DNA from: a bacterium HR30
GTDB taxonomy: Bacteria > Desulfobacterota > Binatia > HRBIN30
Length of the DNA stretch: 37,868 nucleotides
Reading direction: 5' to 3'
Assembly (NCBI GenBank): GCA_002898795.1
Contig: BEIG01000022.1
Span: 1 to 37,868, forward strand
Shown: positions 1-7,950 of the stretch, piece after piece
Numbering within the stretch: the first letter of the stretch is position 1
How the letters are laid out: the number at the start of each line of letters is the position of its first letter
The notes under the pieces: generated by a model
The model's input: the letters and a program-made list of their open reading frames with translations, nothing else
Told to the model about the DNA's origin: nothing
Database searches by the model: none
Translations under genes and position numbers: made by a program

Positions 1-503
1 GCCACGGAGGAGGCATCGTCATTGCGGGCGTCGAGTATCAGGTCGGCGAAACTCTCGTACAGGGGAACCCGTTCGGCGTAAAGGCTTGCTAAATCTTGGC
101 CCGGGGCGTGCACGACTCCACGAGCGGCAAGGTCCAAGCCCCGGCGACTCAACGTAGGCAAATCGACGAACAGGTAGACGATGACGCCTATTGCACTCAG
201 GTGAGCCATGGCGCGCGAGCTGTAAACCACACTGCCCCCAGTGGCGACGATTGCCGCTTGCCGCTCTAACTCCAGCACGACGGCCTCTTCCACGGATCGG
301 AAAGCGTCGCGCCCGGCCGACGCAAGCAACTCGGCCGGCTTTCGGCCCGAGCGTTGCTCGATCATGACATCCGTATCGACGAACGAGCGCCGGAGCTTCT
401 GAGCCAAAGTTCGGCCGACCACGGTCTTCCCCGCGGCCGGCATCCCAATGAGAACCACGTTGGCTGCGGCGAAACTTCCATGCTTTGTTCGTTCCGATGC
501 CAC
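1..503 (-). CDS. aroK: Shikimate kinase-family P-loop kinase, partial at window edge
   Basis: Reading the minus strand from a GTG at 501-503 gives an open frame of about 167 residues that runs off the left edge; the ORF track shows only shadows here. A Walker A loop GMPAAGKT lies near residue 21, followed by the DTD motif (VDTDVMIEQ), the R..F..E segment (GRDAFRSVEEAV), a GGS substrate loop (ATGGSVVY) and a lid/C-terminal stretch ending YAERVPLYESFADL. This order is typical of shikimate kinase, which phosphorylates shikimate with ATP in the aromatic amino acid pathway. The canonical GGG triplet of the substrate site is GGS here, so a kinase of the same superfamily acting on another hydroxyl substrate (for example homoserine) cannot be excluded. 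It is divergent from the gene starting near 561, with under 60 bp between them. The start is uncertain: a GAGAGGG sequence sits 11-12 bases upstream of the GTG. Confidence 0.82.
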   Translation of the reverse strand, partial: MASERTKHGSFAAANVVLIGMPAAGKTVVGRTLAQKLRRSFVDTDVMIEQRSGRKPAELLASAGRDAFRSVEEAVVLELERQAAIVATGGSVVYSSRAMAHLSAIGVIVYLFVDLPTLSRRGLDLAARGVVHAPGQDLASLYAERVPLYESFADLILDARNDDASSV

Positions 504-560
504 GCCGGTCGAGCCCTCTCGTTTGCGACGGAAAATGACGGCTGGTAGCTTGTGCGGTCA

Positions 561-1637
561 ATGACGCGGTCCCAGCTCTTCGCAGCGTTCTTTTTTAGCG
601 TCTTTCTCTTCCTGCTCTACCAGTTGTATCGCATGTTCGAGGGTTTCCTCGCACCCCTGGCTTGGGCGGCGCTGTTGGCACTGATTTTCCACCCGGTGCA
701 GAAGCGGCTTGTCCGCTGGTTCCGCGGACGTCAGGGTCTAGCCGCATTTGCGCTGACCACGCTGGTTATTGGCGGGGTGATTCTTCCAGGGCTCCTGCTC
801 CTGGCGTTAGTTGCCAACGAGTCGGTGCTCCTCTACCAGCGCATTGCCACCATGGTGGCGGAAGGAGGGGTGACCGCATGGTGGCTCTCTCTCCAGGACT
901 CATGGCTCGGCCGCTTGTGGAACTACGCTGAGCCGCTGTTGGCGCAGTGGAACGTGGATCTCGCCAATATCGGCGTGAAAGTCACCAACGCCATCAGTGG
1001 CTTTCTCGTCACACAGGCCACCGCCATAGCGAAAAACATTGTCGGGTTTTTGGTCGACTTTTTCCTTTGCACCGTGGCGTTGTTTTTTCTCCTTCGGGAT
1101 GGCGAGCGCATGATCGTCGCCCTCCGCGACTTACTGCCGATGGAGCCGCGCTATCGTGACCTAGTATTGGAGCGGTTTTCCGACGCACTCACGGCGGTGG
1201 TGCAAGGCAGCTTGCTCACCGCGCTGGCTCAAGGGACGCTCGCCGGGCTCGGCTACGTGGTCCTCGGGGTTCCGTTCGCCGTATTTCTCGGATGCGCTAC
1301 GGCCCTAATCTCCCTGGTACCCATGGGGACACCTGTAGCTTGGGGCAGCGTAGCCATTTATCTCTTCGCAACCGGGCACCCCGTTAAAGGCCTCATCCAA
1401 GTTCTTTGGGGACTGCTCGTAGTCAGCGCCATCGACAATGTGATTCGCCCGTGGATCATTGGCGGTCGCACCAGAATCCCGACAATCCTGCTTTTCTTTG
1501 GCATCCTGGGCGGGCTGCAAGCGTACGGCTTTCTCGGGGTTTTCCTCGCGCCCGCAGTCATCGCCTTACTGGTAGCGTTCATTCGCATCTACCGGGAGGA
1601 ATACAAGATGGCTCGGGACGTCGCCGCGGTGGATTAA
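561..1637 (+). CDS. AI-2E family transporter / PerM-like membrane protein
   Basis: A 358-residue integral membrane protein with an N-terminal pair of helices (FAAFFFSVFLFLLYQLY, then FLAPLAWAALLALIFHPV), a central soluble stretch, and a cluster of C-terminal helices. The late segment GFLGVFLAPAVIALLVAFIRIY and the preceding IPTILLFFGILGGLQAYG are hallmarks of the UPF0118/AI-2E exporter (TqsA/YdiK/PerM) family. Members have been linked to autoinducer-2 export or cation/proton exchange; the substrate cannot be told from sequence. A GTG nine bases upstream (552) is an alternative start, and neither has a good ribosome-binding site. The TAA stop lies in a TTAA shared with the stop of the convergent gene on the other strand. 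Confidence 0.88.
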   Translation: MTRSQLFAAFFFSVFLFLLYQLYRMFEGFLAPLAWAALLALIFHPVQKRLVRWFRGRQGLAAFALTTLVIGGVILPGLLLLALVANESVLLYQRIATMVAEGGVTAWWLSLQDSWLGRLWNYAEPLLAQWNVDLANIGVKVTNAISGFLVTQATAIAKNIVGFLVDFFLCTVALFFLLRDGERMIVALRDLLPMEPRYRDLVLERFSDALTAVVQGSLLTALAQGTLAGLGYVVLGVPFAVFLGCATALISLVPMGTPVAWGSVAIYLFATGHPVKGLIQVLWGLLVVSAIDNVIRPWIIGGRTRIPTILLFFGILGGLQAYGFLGVFLAPAVIALLVAFIRIYREEYKMARDVAAVD

Positions 1638-2629
1638 CCCCTGGCAACACGTCGCTCTGCGGGCACTCGTGCCGCCAAACGGACTAAGACTTCCTCCGCT
1701 TCGCGAACAATGTCGCGTACGACCTCCGCAGCGGGCTTGATTTCCCGGATCAGTCCTAATCCTTGCCCTGCCGGCATGAATGTGCGCTGCGGGTCAGCGC
1801 CCCCCGCAACACCCATGTAATCCATCACCCCTTCCTGGATGGAACGTGCTGCTTGCGCCGGAAAGGGCAAGATCTCGTCCCGCCGGCGCTCCCAACTCTC
1901 GTTGTACGGGTTTCTGATCGCCCGAGCCGGTTTGCCCGTGTAGCAACGGGTTCGAATCGTATCGGATTCGCCGGCCCGCAAGATGGCCTCTCGGTACTCG
2001 GGTGCGGCCTGGGCTTCGGGGGTTGCGATGAACCGAGTTCCCATAATGACCCCTTGTGCACCAAGGGCAAGAGCGGCCACCACACCGCGGCCATCGGCAA
2101 TTCCGCCGGCCGCAATAACTGGAATCCGCACCGCATCGACCGTCTGGGGAACGAGTGCCAAAGTGCCCACTTCTCCCGTATGTCCACCGGCCTCTGTGCC
2201 CTGAGCGGCTACCATGTCAGCACCGGCCTGCTCGGCCCTGACCGCGTGTTCGACTTTGCCGGTCATCACGATGACGGTCATGCCGCGCTCGTGCATTTCC
2301 GCGATAAAGTCGCGGGGGACAGCTAGCCCGGCAACGAAAATTTTCACGTCTTCCTCGAAAATGACCTTCATCTGAGGCCGAATCATGTCCGGGATGGGGG
2401 CCAACAAATCGACCGCGAACGGCTTGTCCGTCAGCTCTCGAACCTTGCGGATCTCCCGACGGAGGCCCTCGGCATCTAACGTCGCCGCTCCCAACACGCC
2501 GAGGCCGCCTGCGTTCGACACGGCCGCCACCAACCGATGCATGGACACCCCTCCCATCCCCGCCAGGATGATCGGGTACTCAATGCCAAGACGGTCACAC
2601 AACTCTGTCCGCAGTATACTTGTCGCCAT
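1634..2629 (-). CDS. Nitronate monooxygenase-like FMN flavoprotein
   Basis: A 331-residue TIM-barrel flavoprotein of the nitronate monooxygenase / 2-nitropropane dioxygenase family. The N-terminal IILAGMGGVSMHRLVAAVSN, the GTEAGGHTGE loop with the conserved histidine, and the phosphate-binding VIAAGGIADGRGV followed by GAQGVIMGTRF are family signatures. These enzymes oxidise alkyl nitronates, and relatives include the enoyl-ACP reductase FabK, so the physiological substrate stays open. Full length for the family. Its stop overlaps the convergent membrane-protein stop by four bases, so there is no room for a separate terminator. It appears to be a single-gene unit, with about 265 bp upstream before the terminator of the next minus-strand gene. 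Confidence 0.87.
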   Translation of the reverse strand: MATSILRTELCDRLGIEYPIILAGMGGVSMHRLVAAVSNAGGLGVLGAATLDAEGLRREIRKVRELTDKPFAVDLLAPIPDMIRPQMKVIFEEDVKIFVAGLAVPRDFIAEMHERGMTVIVMTGKVEHAVRAEQAGADMVAAQGTEAGGHTGEVGTLALVPQTVDAVRIPVIAAGGIADGRGVVAALALGAQGVIMGTRFIATPEAQAAPEYREAILRAGESDTIRTRCYTGKPARAIRNPYNESWERRRDEILPFPAQAARSIQEGVMDYMGVAGGADPQRTFMPAGQGLGLIREIKPAAEVVRDIVREAEEVLVRLAARVPAERRVARG

Positions 2630-2827
2630 GACTCTTCGCCTACCCGAGAGCCATCGTTAAGGGAAGTACAGGGGCAACTCTTCCGCTCGTCAAGGGATCT
2701 CGACCTACAATTACGTTGGTCCGCGAAACCAGCCCCGTCTCTTGCAAACGGCTGCGAGCGCAGGAACGGTAAATTTCGTGAACGTTGCGGTCGACACCAC
2801 CTTGGCAGCGACGATCAGCGACCACCC

Positions 2828-2873
2828 AAAAAACAAAAGCGGGCACCAGTAAGCCTGGCGCCCGCTTGTTTTC
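2828..2873 (-). terminator. Rho-independent terminator of the DsbA-like gene
   Basis: On the minus strand the sequence AAGCGGGCGCCAGG, a short loop, then CTGGTGCCCGCTT forms a GC-rich stem of about 13 bp with one mismatch. It is followed by TTGTTTTTT. It sits 20-70 bases after the stop of the DsbA-like gene (2895). Confidence 0.8.
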
Positions 2874-2894
2874 CAAGGCAACAACCCCGGTGTT

Positions 2895-3722
2895 TTACTT
2901 TGCCCGCGCGAGTTCGTCGTCGATAATGGCCTTGAACTGCTCGAACGGATAAGCGCCTTTGAGCGGGCGGCCATTGATAATGAAACCAGGAGTTCCCTGG
3001 ATACCAAGCGCCTGGGCCTCGGCTGCTTGAGCCTTCACCTTATCCAGGGTCTTCTTGTTGTCGTAGCAGTCGGTAAACTTGGCAATATCGATGCCGGTAT
3101 CTTTGAGCGCCTCCAGGGTCTTATCTTTTAGGTTCTGGGGATTCATGTCTTTTTGGTTCTCGAAATAATACGAGTACAGTTTCCAATAGGCTTTCTCGTT
3201 TTGCTCCAGCGCGCACTCCACCGCCACCGCCGCAGGTTCGGCCCACGGGTGGAAGTTCAGCGGAAGATTCTTGTAGTAGAATTTCACTTTGTCCCCGTAC
3301 TCCTTGAGTACTTGGTTCTCGATCGTGTCGTAACCTCGCTTACAGAACGGGCACTGGAAGTCCGAGTATTCGACAATCGTTACTTTCGCATTCTTGTTAC
3401 CCTTGAAGGGCCGTCCCTTGAGGTCGATCTTCTGCATGACGGCCGCAAACGGGTCTACAGTTAGATCTTCCACCTCACCAAAAACCACGTAGCGGCCATC
3501 CTCCGAAATGATGAACGACTGCTTTTGGTTGCCGGCTTGAATCGTGCCCGTTTTGGCGCCTTTGATCTTCGAGGCAGAAAGATCACTCACCGTCACCGAT
3601 GCGTTCGGCGGCACGTTGAATTTCCGCTTGTAATACTCGACTAGCTTCGAGGTGTCTTGAGCTGTCGCCGCGGTTGCCCAGCCACTAAGCAAAAGGCACC
3701 CTGTTGTGATCCATGCTTTCAT
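2895..3722 (-). CDS. Periplasmic DsbA-like thiol:disulfide oxidoreductase
   Basis: A 275-residue exported protein. A signal peptide (MKAWITTGCLLLSGWATAATAQ) is followed by a small N-terminal domain (about residues 25-100) like those found before the catalytic domain in DsbC-like and archaeal/deltaproteobacterial relatives. A thioredoxin-fold Thioredoxin_4/DsbA domain follows, with active site CPFC (residues 124-127) and cis-proline loop GTPGFIING. It should form or rearrange disulfides in periplasmic proteins. The ORF track begins 20 codons earlier, but the ATG at 3722 is preceded by GGGAGGAGAAGCG and opens directly into the signal peptide, so it is the better start. It is a monocistronic unit with its own terminator. 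A DsbB partner is not in the window. Confidence 0.9.
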   Translation of the reverse strand: MKAWITTGCLLLSGWATAATAQDTSKLVEYYKRKFNVPPNASVTVSDLSASKIKGAKTGTIQAGNQKQSFIISEDGRYVVFGEVEDLTVDPFAAVMQKIDLKGRPFKGNKNAKVTIVEYSDFQCPFCKRGYDTIENQVLKEYGDKVKFYYKNLPLNFHPWAEPAAVAVECALEQNEKAYWKLYSYYFENQKDMNPQNLKDKTLEALKDTGIDIAKFTDCYDNKKTLDKVKAQAAEAQALGIQGTPGFIINGRPLKGAYPFEQFKAIIDDELARAK

Positions 3723-4856
3723 TCGCTTCTCCTCCCGAGTGGTAGTTTGCCGCCGGTTAGCATGCCCAAGGGCACCAAACAACCAGAAGCGGGATGAGGC
3801 TACCCGCGGCGGAAAATGGAAGACTAGCCCCCTGTGAGAGCTGCTGGGTCAGGAAACCCGGCAGTGCGGGAACCTACACCGCGAGAAGAACACCGCCGGA
3901 ACAGGAACGGGTAGAACATAGCCGGCAACCGACGGACGGGCCCAACAGTTCGGTTGGAGCGGGTGGACCGACAAAGGGAGCAACGGACATTTCGGTTGCT
4001 CCGATACTCGTACAAGGCAGTTTGTGGGACCTGAAGGTAACGCTTTAGCCCACCTTCGCGCGCGATCGGTTTCACGACAGCGTCCGTTCGAAGAAGTGGC
4101 CAGCAACAATCCACTGCCTACTGGCCGGCACCCCAGATCGCCGTACCCTCCAGTGCCCTCGCCGACGCAATGCAATTCCGGCCAACAGCCGCCTAGCTGC
4201 CTAAGGTGCTCTACGCCCTGCGGCCGCGACGAAGCTAGCACCGACTCCACTACGGCCTCGGGAACCAAGGACCCTGACCTTCAAGCCCCCCGCTCTCCAA
4301 CAAACACGGCCTCGAGGTATAGGGCGGCTGTGCCCCGTGGCTCACATGCCGCTCCCAAACGGCGGGTACGGCCTTAGGGCAGTGTTACGGCACCGCGCTG
4401 CCCAAGGACTATCGACACATTGGAGCGGCAATGCCCGAGAAGAAGGCCTTTCCCAGCGTTCCCGCACGAGCGCCCTGTGGGCCCATGCCTCAGCCGTGTG
4501 GTGGAGTCGCCGTTGGCCATAGTGCGGCCGTGAACCGATGGGGTCCGCGGAAACGGCCCGATTTGGAGGCTCCCTGCTGGCGCTGGAACCCATTTGTCGT
4601 CTCGATCCGGCGCACGGTTTGCACAATCTCGACAAGAGCAGCACATTCGAACGCCGTGTGGCCAGAAGGGAACCCAGTTGCGAGCGCACGCCCGATCCTC
4701 ATGCGGACATTCGTATCGCCGATGGCCTCCGTTCGCACGGGGCACTAGGGACAGTCCGAGAGACAGTCTTCGCTATCCTCTAACTCGAGCTTTACGTACT
4801 GGTCACGGATCGCATGTACGAGGAGGAACGGAGTCCACCACCAAAGGAGGTTCACA
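3723..4856. other. Gene-poor intergenic region of about 1.1 kb with hairpins
   Basis: This stretch lies between the divergent DsbA-like gene and methylglyoxal synthase. Many short ORFs overlap in all frames, but none has a ribosome-binding site plus a recognisable domain. Two clear hairpins are visible: CTGCTGGGT/ACCCGGCAG at 3841-3864 and GGAGCAAC/GTTGCTCC at 3977-4002. Neither is followed by a T tract. It presumably holds the promoters of both flanking genes; an unrecognised structured RNA or a decayed gene is possible. Confidence 0.5.
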
Positions 4857-5309
4857 ATGCTGACGCTCTGGATGGAGCCACGCAAGCGCATAGCCCTCAT
4901 CGCACACGACAACTGCAAGGCCGACTTGCTGGACTGGGCGCGATTCAACCGCGACACTCTGGCTCAGCACGCCCTCTACGCTACCGGCACCACTGGTGCT
5001 CTCCTTCAGAAAGAGCTTGGGTTAACGATTCACTGCTTCCTCAGCGGGCCCTTAGGCGGTGACCAACAGGTCGGAGCAGCCATTGCCGAGGGCCGTTTAG
5101 ACTTCGTCATTTTCTTTTGGGACCCCCTCGAACCGCAGCCTCACGACGTCGACGTCAAGGCCTTACTGCGCATCGCTGTTGTCTACAACGTTCCGATTGC
5201 CTGCAACCGCGCTAGTGCAGACTTCCTGTTATCGAGTCCGCTCATGGGCGCTTCCTATCCTCGGCAGCTACGAATTCAGCCCCTGAGCACGCCCTCAAGA
5301 GGAGACTAG
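4857..5309 (+). CDS. mgsA: Methylglyoxal synthase
   Basis: A 150-residue protein that converts dihydroxyacetone phosphate to methylglyoxal plus phosphate, a bypass of lower glycolysis used when phosphate is limiting. The residues known for E. coli MgsA can be placed with a constant two-residue offset: H17 in [11 protein letters not shown]69 in GPLGGDQQ, D89 in [13 protein letters not shown]96 and D99. The phosphate-binding TGTTG loop (residues 43-47) is also present. Length is normal. A strong AAAGGAGG lies 6 bases upstream of the ATG. A peroxiredoxin follows about 100 bp downstream on the same strand, so the two may be co-transcribed. Confidence 0.95.
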   Translation: MLTLWMEPRKRIALIAHDNCKADLLDWARFNRDTLAQHALYATGTTGALLQKELGLTIHCFLSGPLGGDQQVGAAIAEGRLDFVIFFWDPLEPQPHDVDVKALLRIAVVYNVPIACNRASADFLLSSPLMGASYPRQLRIQPLSTPSRGD

Positions 5310-5411
5310 GAAGATTGACTCTGCCTGTTGGGCTCTGCCATACTTGAAGCTCGCCGTTTCTCTAATCAGCAATCCGCCAAAACGAGCACATTGGATCAGG
5401 AGGTGATGCCT

Positions 5412-6053
5412 ATGGATGCACCGCGTTCTCTCCCGCGTTTGAACGAACCAGCGCCCGACTTCGAGGCACTGTCGACTTTTGGCCCGATCAAGCTTTCCGA
5501 CTTCCGGGGTAAGTGGGTGATTCTTTTCTCGCACCCAGCCGATTTCACCCCGGTATGCACTACGGAGCTGACGGAGTTTGCCCGGCGGCACGAGGAGTTC
5601 AAAAAACTCAACACGCAGTTAATCGGGCTCAGTATTGACAGCGTTTACTCGCACCTGGCGTGGATCCGCAACATGGAGCAACACTTCGGGGTCAAGATCG
5701 ACTACCCGCTCATTGCCGACCTCGACATGAAGGTTGCCCAGCTCTACGGCATGATCCATCCTGGGGCAAGTTCTACGGCAACGGTTCGCTGCGTGTTTTT
5801 CATCGACGACGAGGGCATTTTGCGGGCCATGATCTACTACCCGCTCACCAATGGCCGCAGCGTCGACGAAATTCTGCGGGTGTTGCAGGGGCTTCAGTTG
5901 AACAAGACAAAAGGTGTTGCCACGCCCGAGGGCTGGCGTCCGGGAGATAAAGTCATTGTTCCGGCACCGACGACACTCAAAGCGGCAGAAGAACGAGTGA
6001 AGGATTCGTCGGTGGAAGTCGTGGACTGGTATTTCGCAAAAAAAGCTTTGTGA
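5412..6053 (+). CDS. Peroxiredoxin, Prx6/1-Cys-like AhpC-TSA family
   Basis: A 213-residue cytoplasmic thiol peroxidase that reduces hydrogen peroxide and organic peroxides. The peroxidatic cysteine is C49 in the motif HPADFTPVCTTEL, with the catalytic Thr and Pro in place. The C-terminal 1-cysPrx extension (EGWRPGDKVIVP and onward) marks the Prx6 subfamily. Many archaeal and bacterial relatives end with a CxDWWFC motif that carries resolving cysteines; here the equivalent is VVDWYFAKK with no cysteine. The only other cysteine is the one in VRCVFFIDDEG, so a 1-Cys mechanism is likely. The ORF track starts at 5328, but AGGAGG eight bases before the ATG at 5412 sets the start. It is followed by a strong terminator. 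Confidence 0.92.
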   Translation: MDAPRSLPRLNEPAPDFEALSTFGPIKLSDFRGKWVILFSHPADFTPVCTTELTEFARRHEEFKKLNTQLIGLSIDSVYSHLAWIRNMEQHFGVKIDYPLIADLDMKVAQLYGMIHPGASSTATVRCVFFIDDEGILRAMIYYPLTNGRSVDEILRVLQGLQLNKTKGVATPEGWRPGDKVIVPAPTTLKAAEERVKDSSVEVVDWYFAKKAL

Positions 6054-6062
6054 GCGTTCGAT

Positions 6063-6104
6063 CCTTTGGGTTTGGGGTTGCCTTTCTCCAAACCCAAAGG
6101 CTTT
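6063..6104 (+). terminator. Rho-independent terminator after the peroxiredoxin
   Basis: A perfect 13-bp stem, CCTTTGGGTTTGG (6063-6075) with CCAAACCCAAAGG (6088-6100), has a 12-base loop and is followed by CTTTTG. It begins 10 bases after the stop codon. It could also act for the convergent MBL-fold gene, whose stop is at 6114. Confidence 0.85.
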
Positions 6105-6113
6105 TGCGCGTTG

Positions 6114-7100
6114 TCATCCTCCAAGGGCGCGGTAGCGTGTGGTGTCACCGTGCTCTTCGCGGATAACCTTGCCCTCGCCACACAGATATTCGAGGTGTGC
6201 CAGTGCTTCGAACGTGGCGGGAAACTGCACGGAAAGGGGAGCCCGTTCATCGAAGCCCCAAGCGAGACTGGCCACCTCGTAAGCCGTTCGCGCTTCCCCA
6301 TGGACCGCGGCAAGCATCTCTCGTAGCCGATACTCGTGATGCTGGATGATTTGCTGCACCCGCCGCTTCAAGTCTGGGAACGGCCGGCCGTGCGCGGGTA
6401 GCACAAGATTCACCGGCAAGTCTTCGATGCGCCGAAGGGAGGCAAGGTAGTCCCGCAGGGGATTCTCCGGGCCTGAGGGGAAACGGCCAATGTGCGGCGT
6501 GATTTTGGGGAGCACATGGTCGCCAACGATCAGCAAGCGTTCTCGCGACAGGAAAAATACACAATGACCAGGTGTGTGCCCTGGAGTAGCGATGACCTCC
6601 ACCTCGCACCCCTCGAACTGGAACCGTTGGCCGTCTGTCAAAGGTAGAGGGTTCGTGACTGGTCGGTAAAACTGTGACCAAAACGTGCCAACCGCAGGCA
6701 CTGGTCCAAGGCGCTCTAACGGGATCCCATGGCGGCGAAAGAACGCGACAGCCTCAGGGCTGTGTTCCCGCCGCAAATAGTGTTGCGCCGCAGCCGCCTC
6801 TGCCGGATGTAGGTAAGCGGACGCTCCGCTTTCCTGCACGATCGGCCCAGAATTCCCAAAGTGGTCTGGGTGGTGATGGGTGACCAACAGGATCCGAAGG
6901 TCTCGCGGGTGGCAACCAACTTGCCGCCACTGGTCCTTCAAGGCGCTCCAGCTTTCCTCGGTGTAAATTCCAGAGTCGAATTGGAGCCAACCACTGCCCG
7001 TGCGCACCAATGTCACATGCACGTGGCTGGGCTTCATGGGCAGCGGAAGGGTGCAAAAAAACACCCCCGCGGCCAATTCCTGGGGCACAAATTCTGGCAT
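6114..7100 (-). CDS. MBL-fold metallohydrolase
   Basis: A 328-residue metallo-beta-lactamase-fold hydrolase. The first metal site is H75-x-H77-x-D79-H80 in THHHPDHFG. Further ligands are the His in ATPGHTPGHCV, the Asp in IVGDHVLPK and the His in VLPAHGRPF. The C-terminal ~80 residues (from about VQQIIQHHEYRLREML) resemble the winged-helix tail of LACTB2-like and glyoxalase II-like proteins. It probably hydrolyses a thioester or ester; the substrate is unknown. A role with methylglyoxal (glyoxalase II type) is tempting because mgsA is close, but the tail favours the LACTB2-like group and no glyoxalase I is present. A dodecin gene lies 29 bp upstream on the same strand. Confidence 0.88.
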   Translation of the reverse strand: MPEFVPQELAAGVFFCTLPLPMKPSHVHVTLVRTGSGWLQFDSGIYTEESWSALKDQWRQVGCHPRDLRILLVTHHHPDHFGNSGPIVQESGASAYLHPAEAAAAQHYLRREHSPEAVAFFRRHGIPLERLGPVPAVGTFWSQFYRPVTNPLPLTDGQRFQFEGCEVEVIATPGHTPGHCVFFLSRERLLIVGDHVLPKITPHIGRFPSGPENPLRDYLASLRRIEDLPVNLVLPAHGRPFPDLKRRVQQIIQHHEYRLREMLAAVHGEARTAYEVASLAWGFDERAPLSVQFPATFEALAHLEYLCGEGKVIREEHGDTTRYRALGG

Positions 7101-7129
7101 GGAAACCTAGAGTGCGCGATCCATGGTCG

Positions 7130-7342
7130 TTACTCGTGCACGCGCTCCGACACAACGAAGCTGAGGTCGATGGTCACGTGCCACTGGGAAACGACTCCGT
7201 TTTCCACCACGCCCCGAATTTCCTTCACGCGGAACCGGCGCAAGTTTTGGATGGTCACCGCAGCACGCCCGATCGCCACGTTAACGGCCTCCTCGATGCT
7301 GGAGGTCGAGGTGCCAGTCAGCTCAATTGTTTTCTCGACCAT
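7130..7342 (-). CDS. Dodecin family flavin-binding protein
   Basis: A 70-residue protein beginning MVEKTIELTGTS and containing SIEEAVNVAIGRAAVTIQNLRRFRV and a final beta-strand segment with HVTIDLSFVV. These match the dodecin family: small dodecameric proteins that store or buffer flavins or related cofactors. The Trp used for flavin stacking (in SQWHVTI here) is at the expected place. The track extends to a TTG at 7351; the ATG at 7342 with GAGG about 10 bases upstream is preferred. It lies directly upstream of the MBL-fold gene on the same strand and may be co-transcribed with it. Confidence 0.9.
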   Translation of the reverse strand: MVEKTIELTGTSTSSIEEAVNVAIGRAAVTIQNLRRFRVKEIRGVVENGVVSQWHVTIDLSFVVSERVHE

Positions 7343-7950
7343 TGTTGCCAACCTCGCAAATGGCCACGCTAGGGAACAAGTCGGTTGGGGTCAACCACTT
7401 CCTCGGTCCTGCGATTAGGGAAACCGCCAACACCCGCGCCGGTGTGACATGCGGGGAACGGGCCCTTCCCTTTTTTGTGCAGTGTCACGTGTCCCTGCTT
7501 TGTCCCATGGTGCAGCTCCCGTGGCTCACCGCATTTCCGGTTCCCGCGGAATCAGGCAGAGGATGGGCCCCTTTCGTTCGCGTTTTTCGGCTACCTGGCC
7601 CTCGCACCCGTGCCCGCGTCGGGCAGAAAAACCGTGCGCGCGAAACCGAACGAGGCCTGTCACGTTTGGGCGGCGGCTATCAAAACCCTCCGGCACGACG
7701 CACGCTCCCCATGCCGAATCCTCGCAGTGCCAGACAGCAGCTTCCGAAGCCCTGATCTCGCTAGGCGAGATGAAACGACCATCCCGTTCTCAGTATGCTT
7801 CCGCTACCATCAAGAGCGATTCCGACCGGCTTCGGCAACATCTCTGCTCTTCCCGCCCACCTAGGTCAGAGGCATCGGTAAACGAGTGCAACTGGGAACA
7901 TGCTCCCACGCCGCGCCGCAAAACTCCACCATCGGTGGGGAGGTCACCAG
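7343..7950. other. Intergenic region without a convincing gene
   Basis: About 600 bp between nuoN and dodecin. ORFs exist on both strands but look like chance frames: they are rich in Arg, Pro and Ser, and have no domains or ribosome-binding sites. It should hold the dodecin promoter. A short palindrome ATCTCG/CGAGAT sits near 7754-7770, and a possible weak terminator for the nuo cluster lies at its right end. Confidence 0.5.
7918..7941 (-). terminator. Weak terminator candidate after nuoN
   Basis: On the minus strand CCACC-GAT-GGTGG is followed by AGTTTTG, 13 to 33 bases after the nuoN stop. The stem is only 5 bp plus flanking pairs and the T run is short, so function is doubtful. Confidence 0.3.

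Noticed and set aside
4490-4738. Minus-strand ORF with GFPSGHTAFECAALVE, resembling the PSGH motif of PAP2 phosphatases.
   Set aside because: The other PAP2 motifs (KxxxxxxRP and SRxxxxxHxxxD) and membrane helices are absent, and there is no ribosome-binding site; the match is a short chance string.
6114-7100. The MBL-fold enzyme as glyoxalase II paired with mgsA.
   Set aside because: The C-terminal winged-helix-like region fits LACTB2-like hydrolases, it is on the opposite strand behind a terminator, and no glyoxalase I is present.
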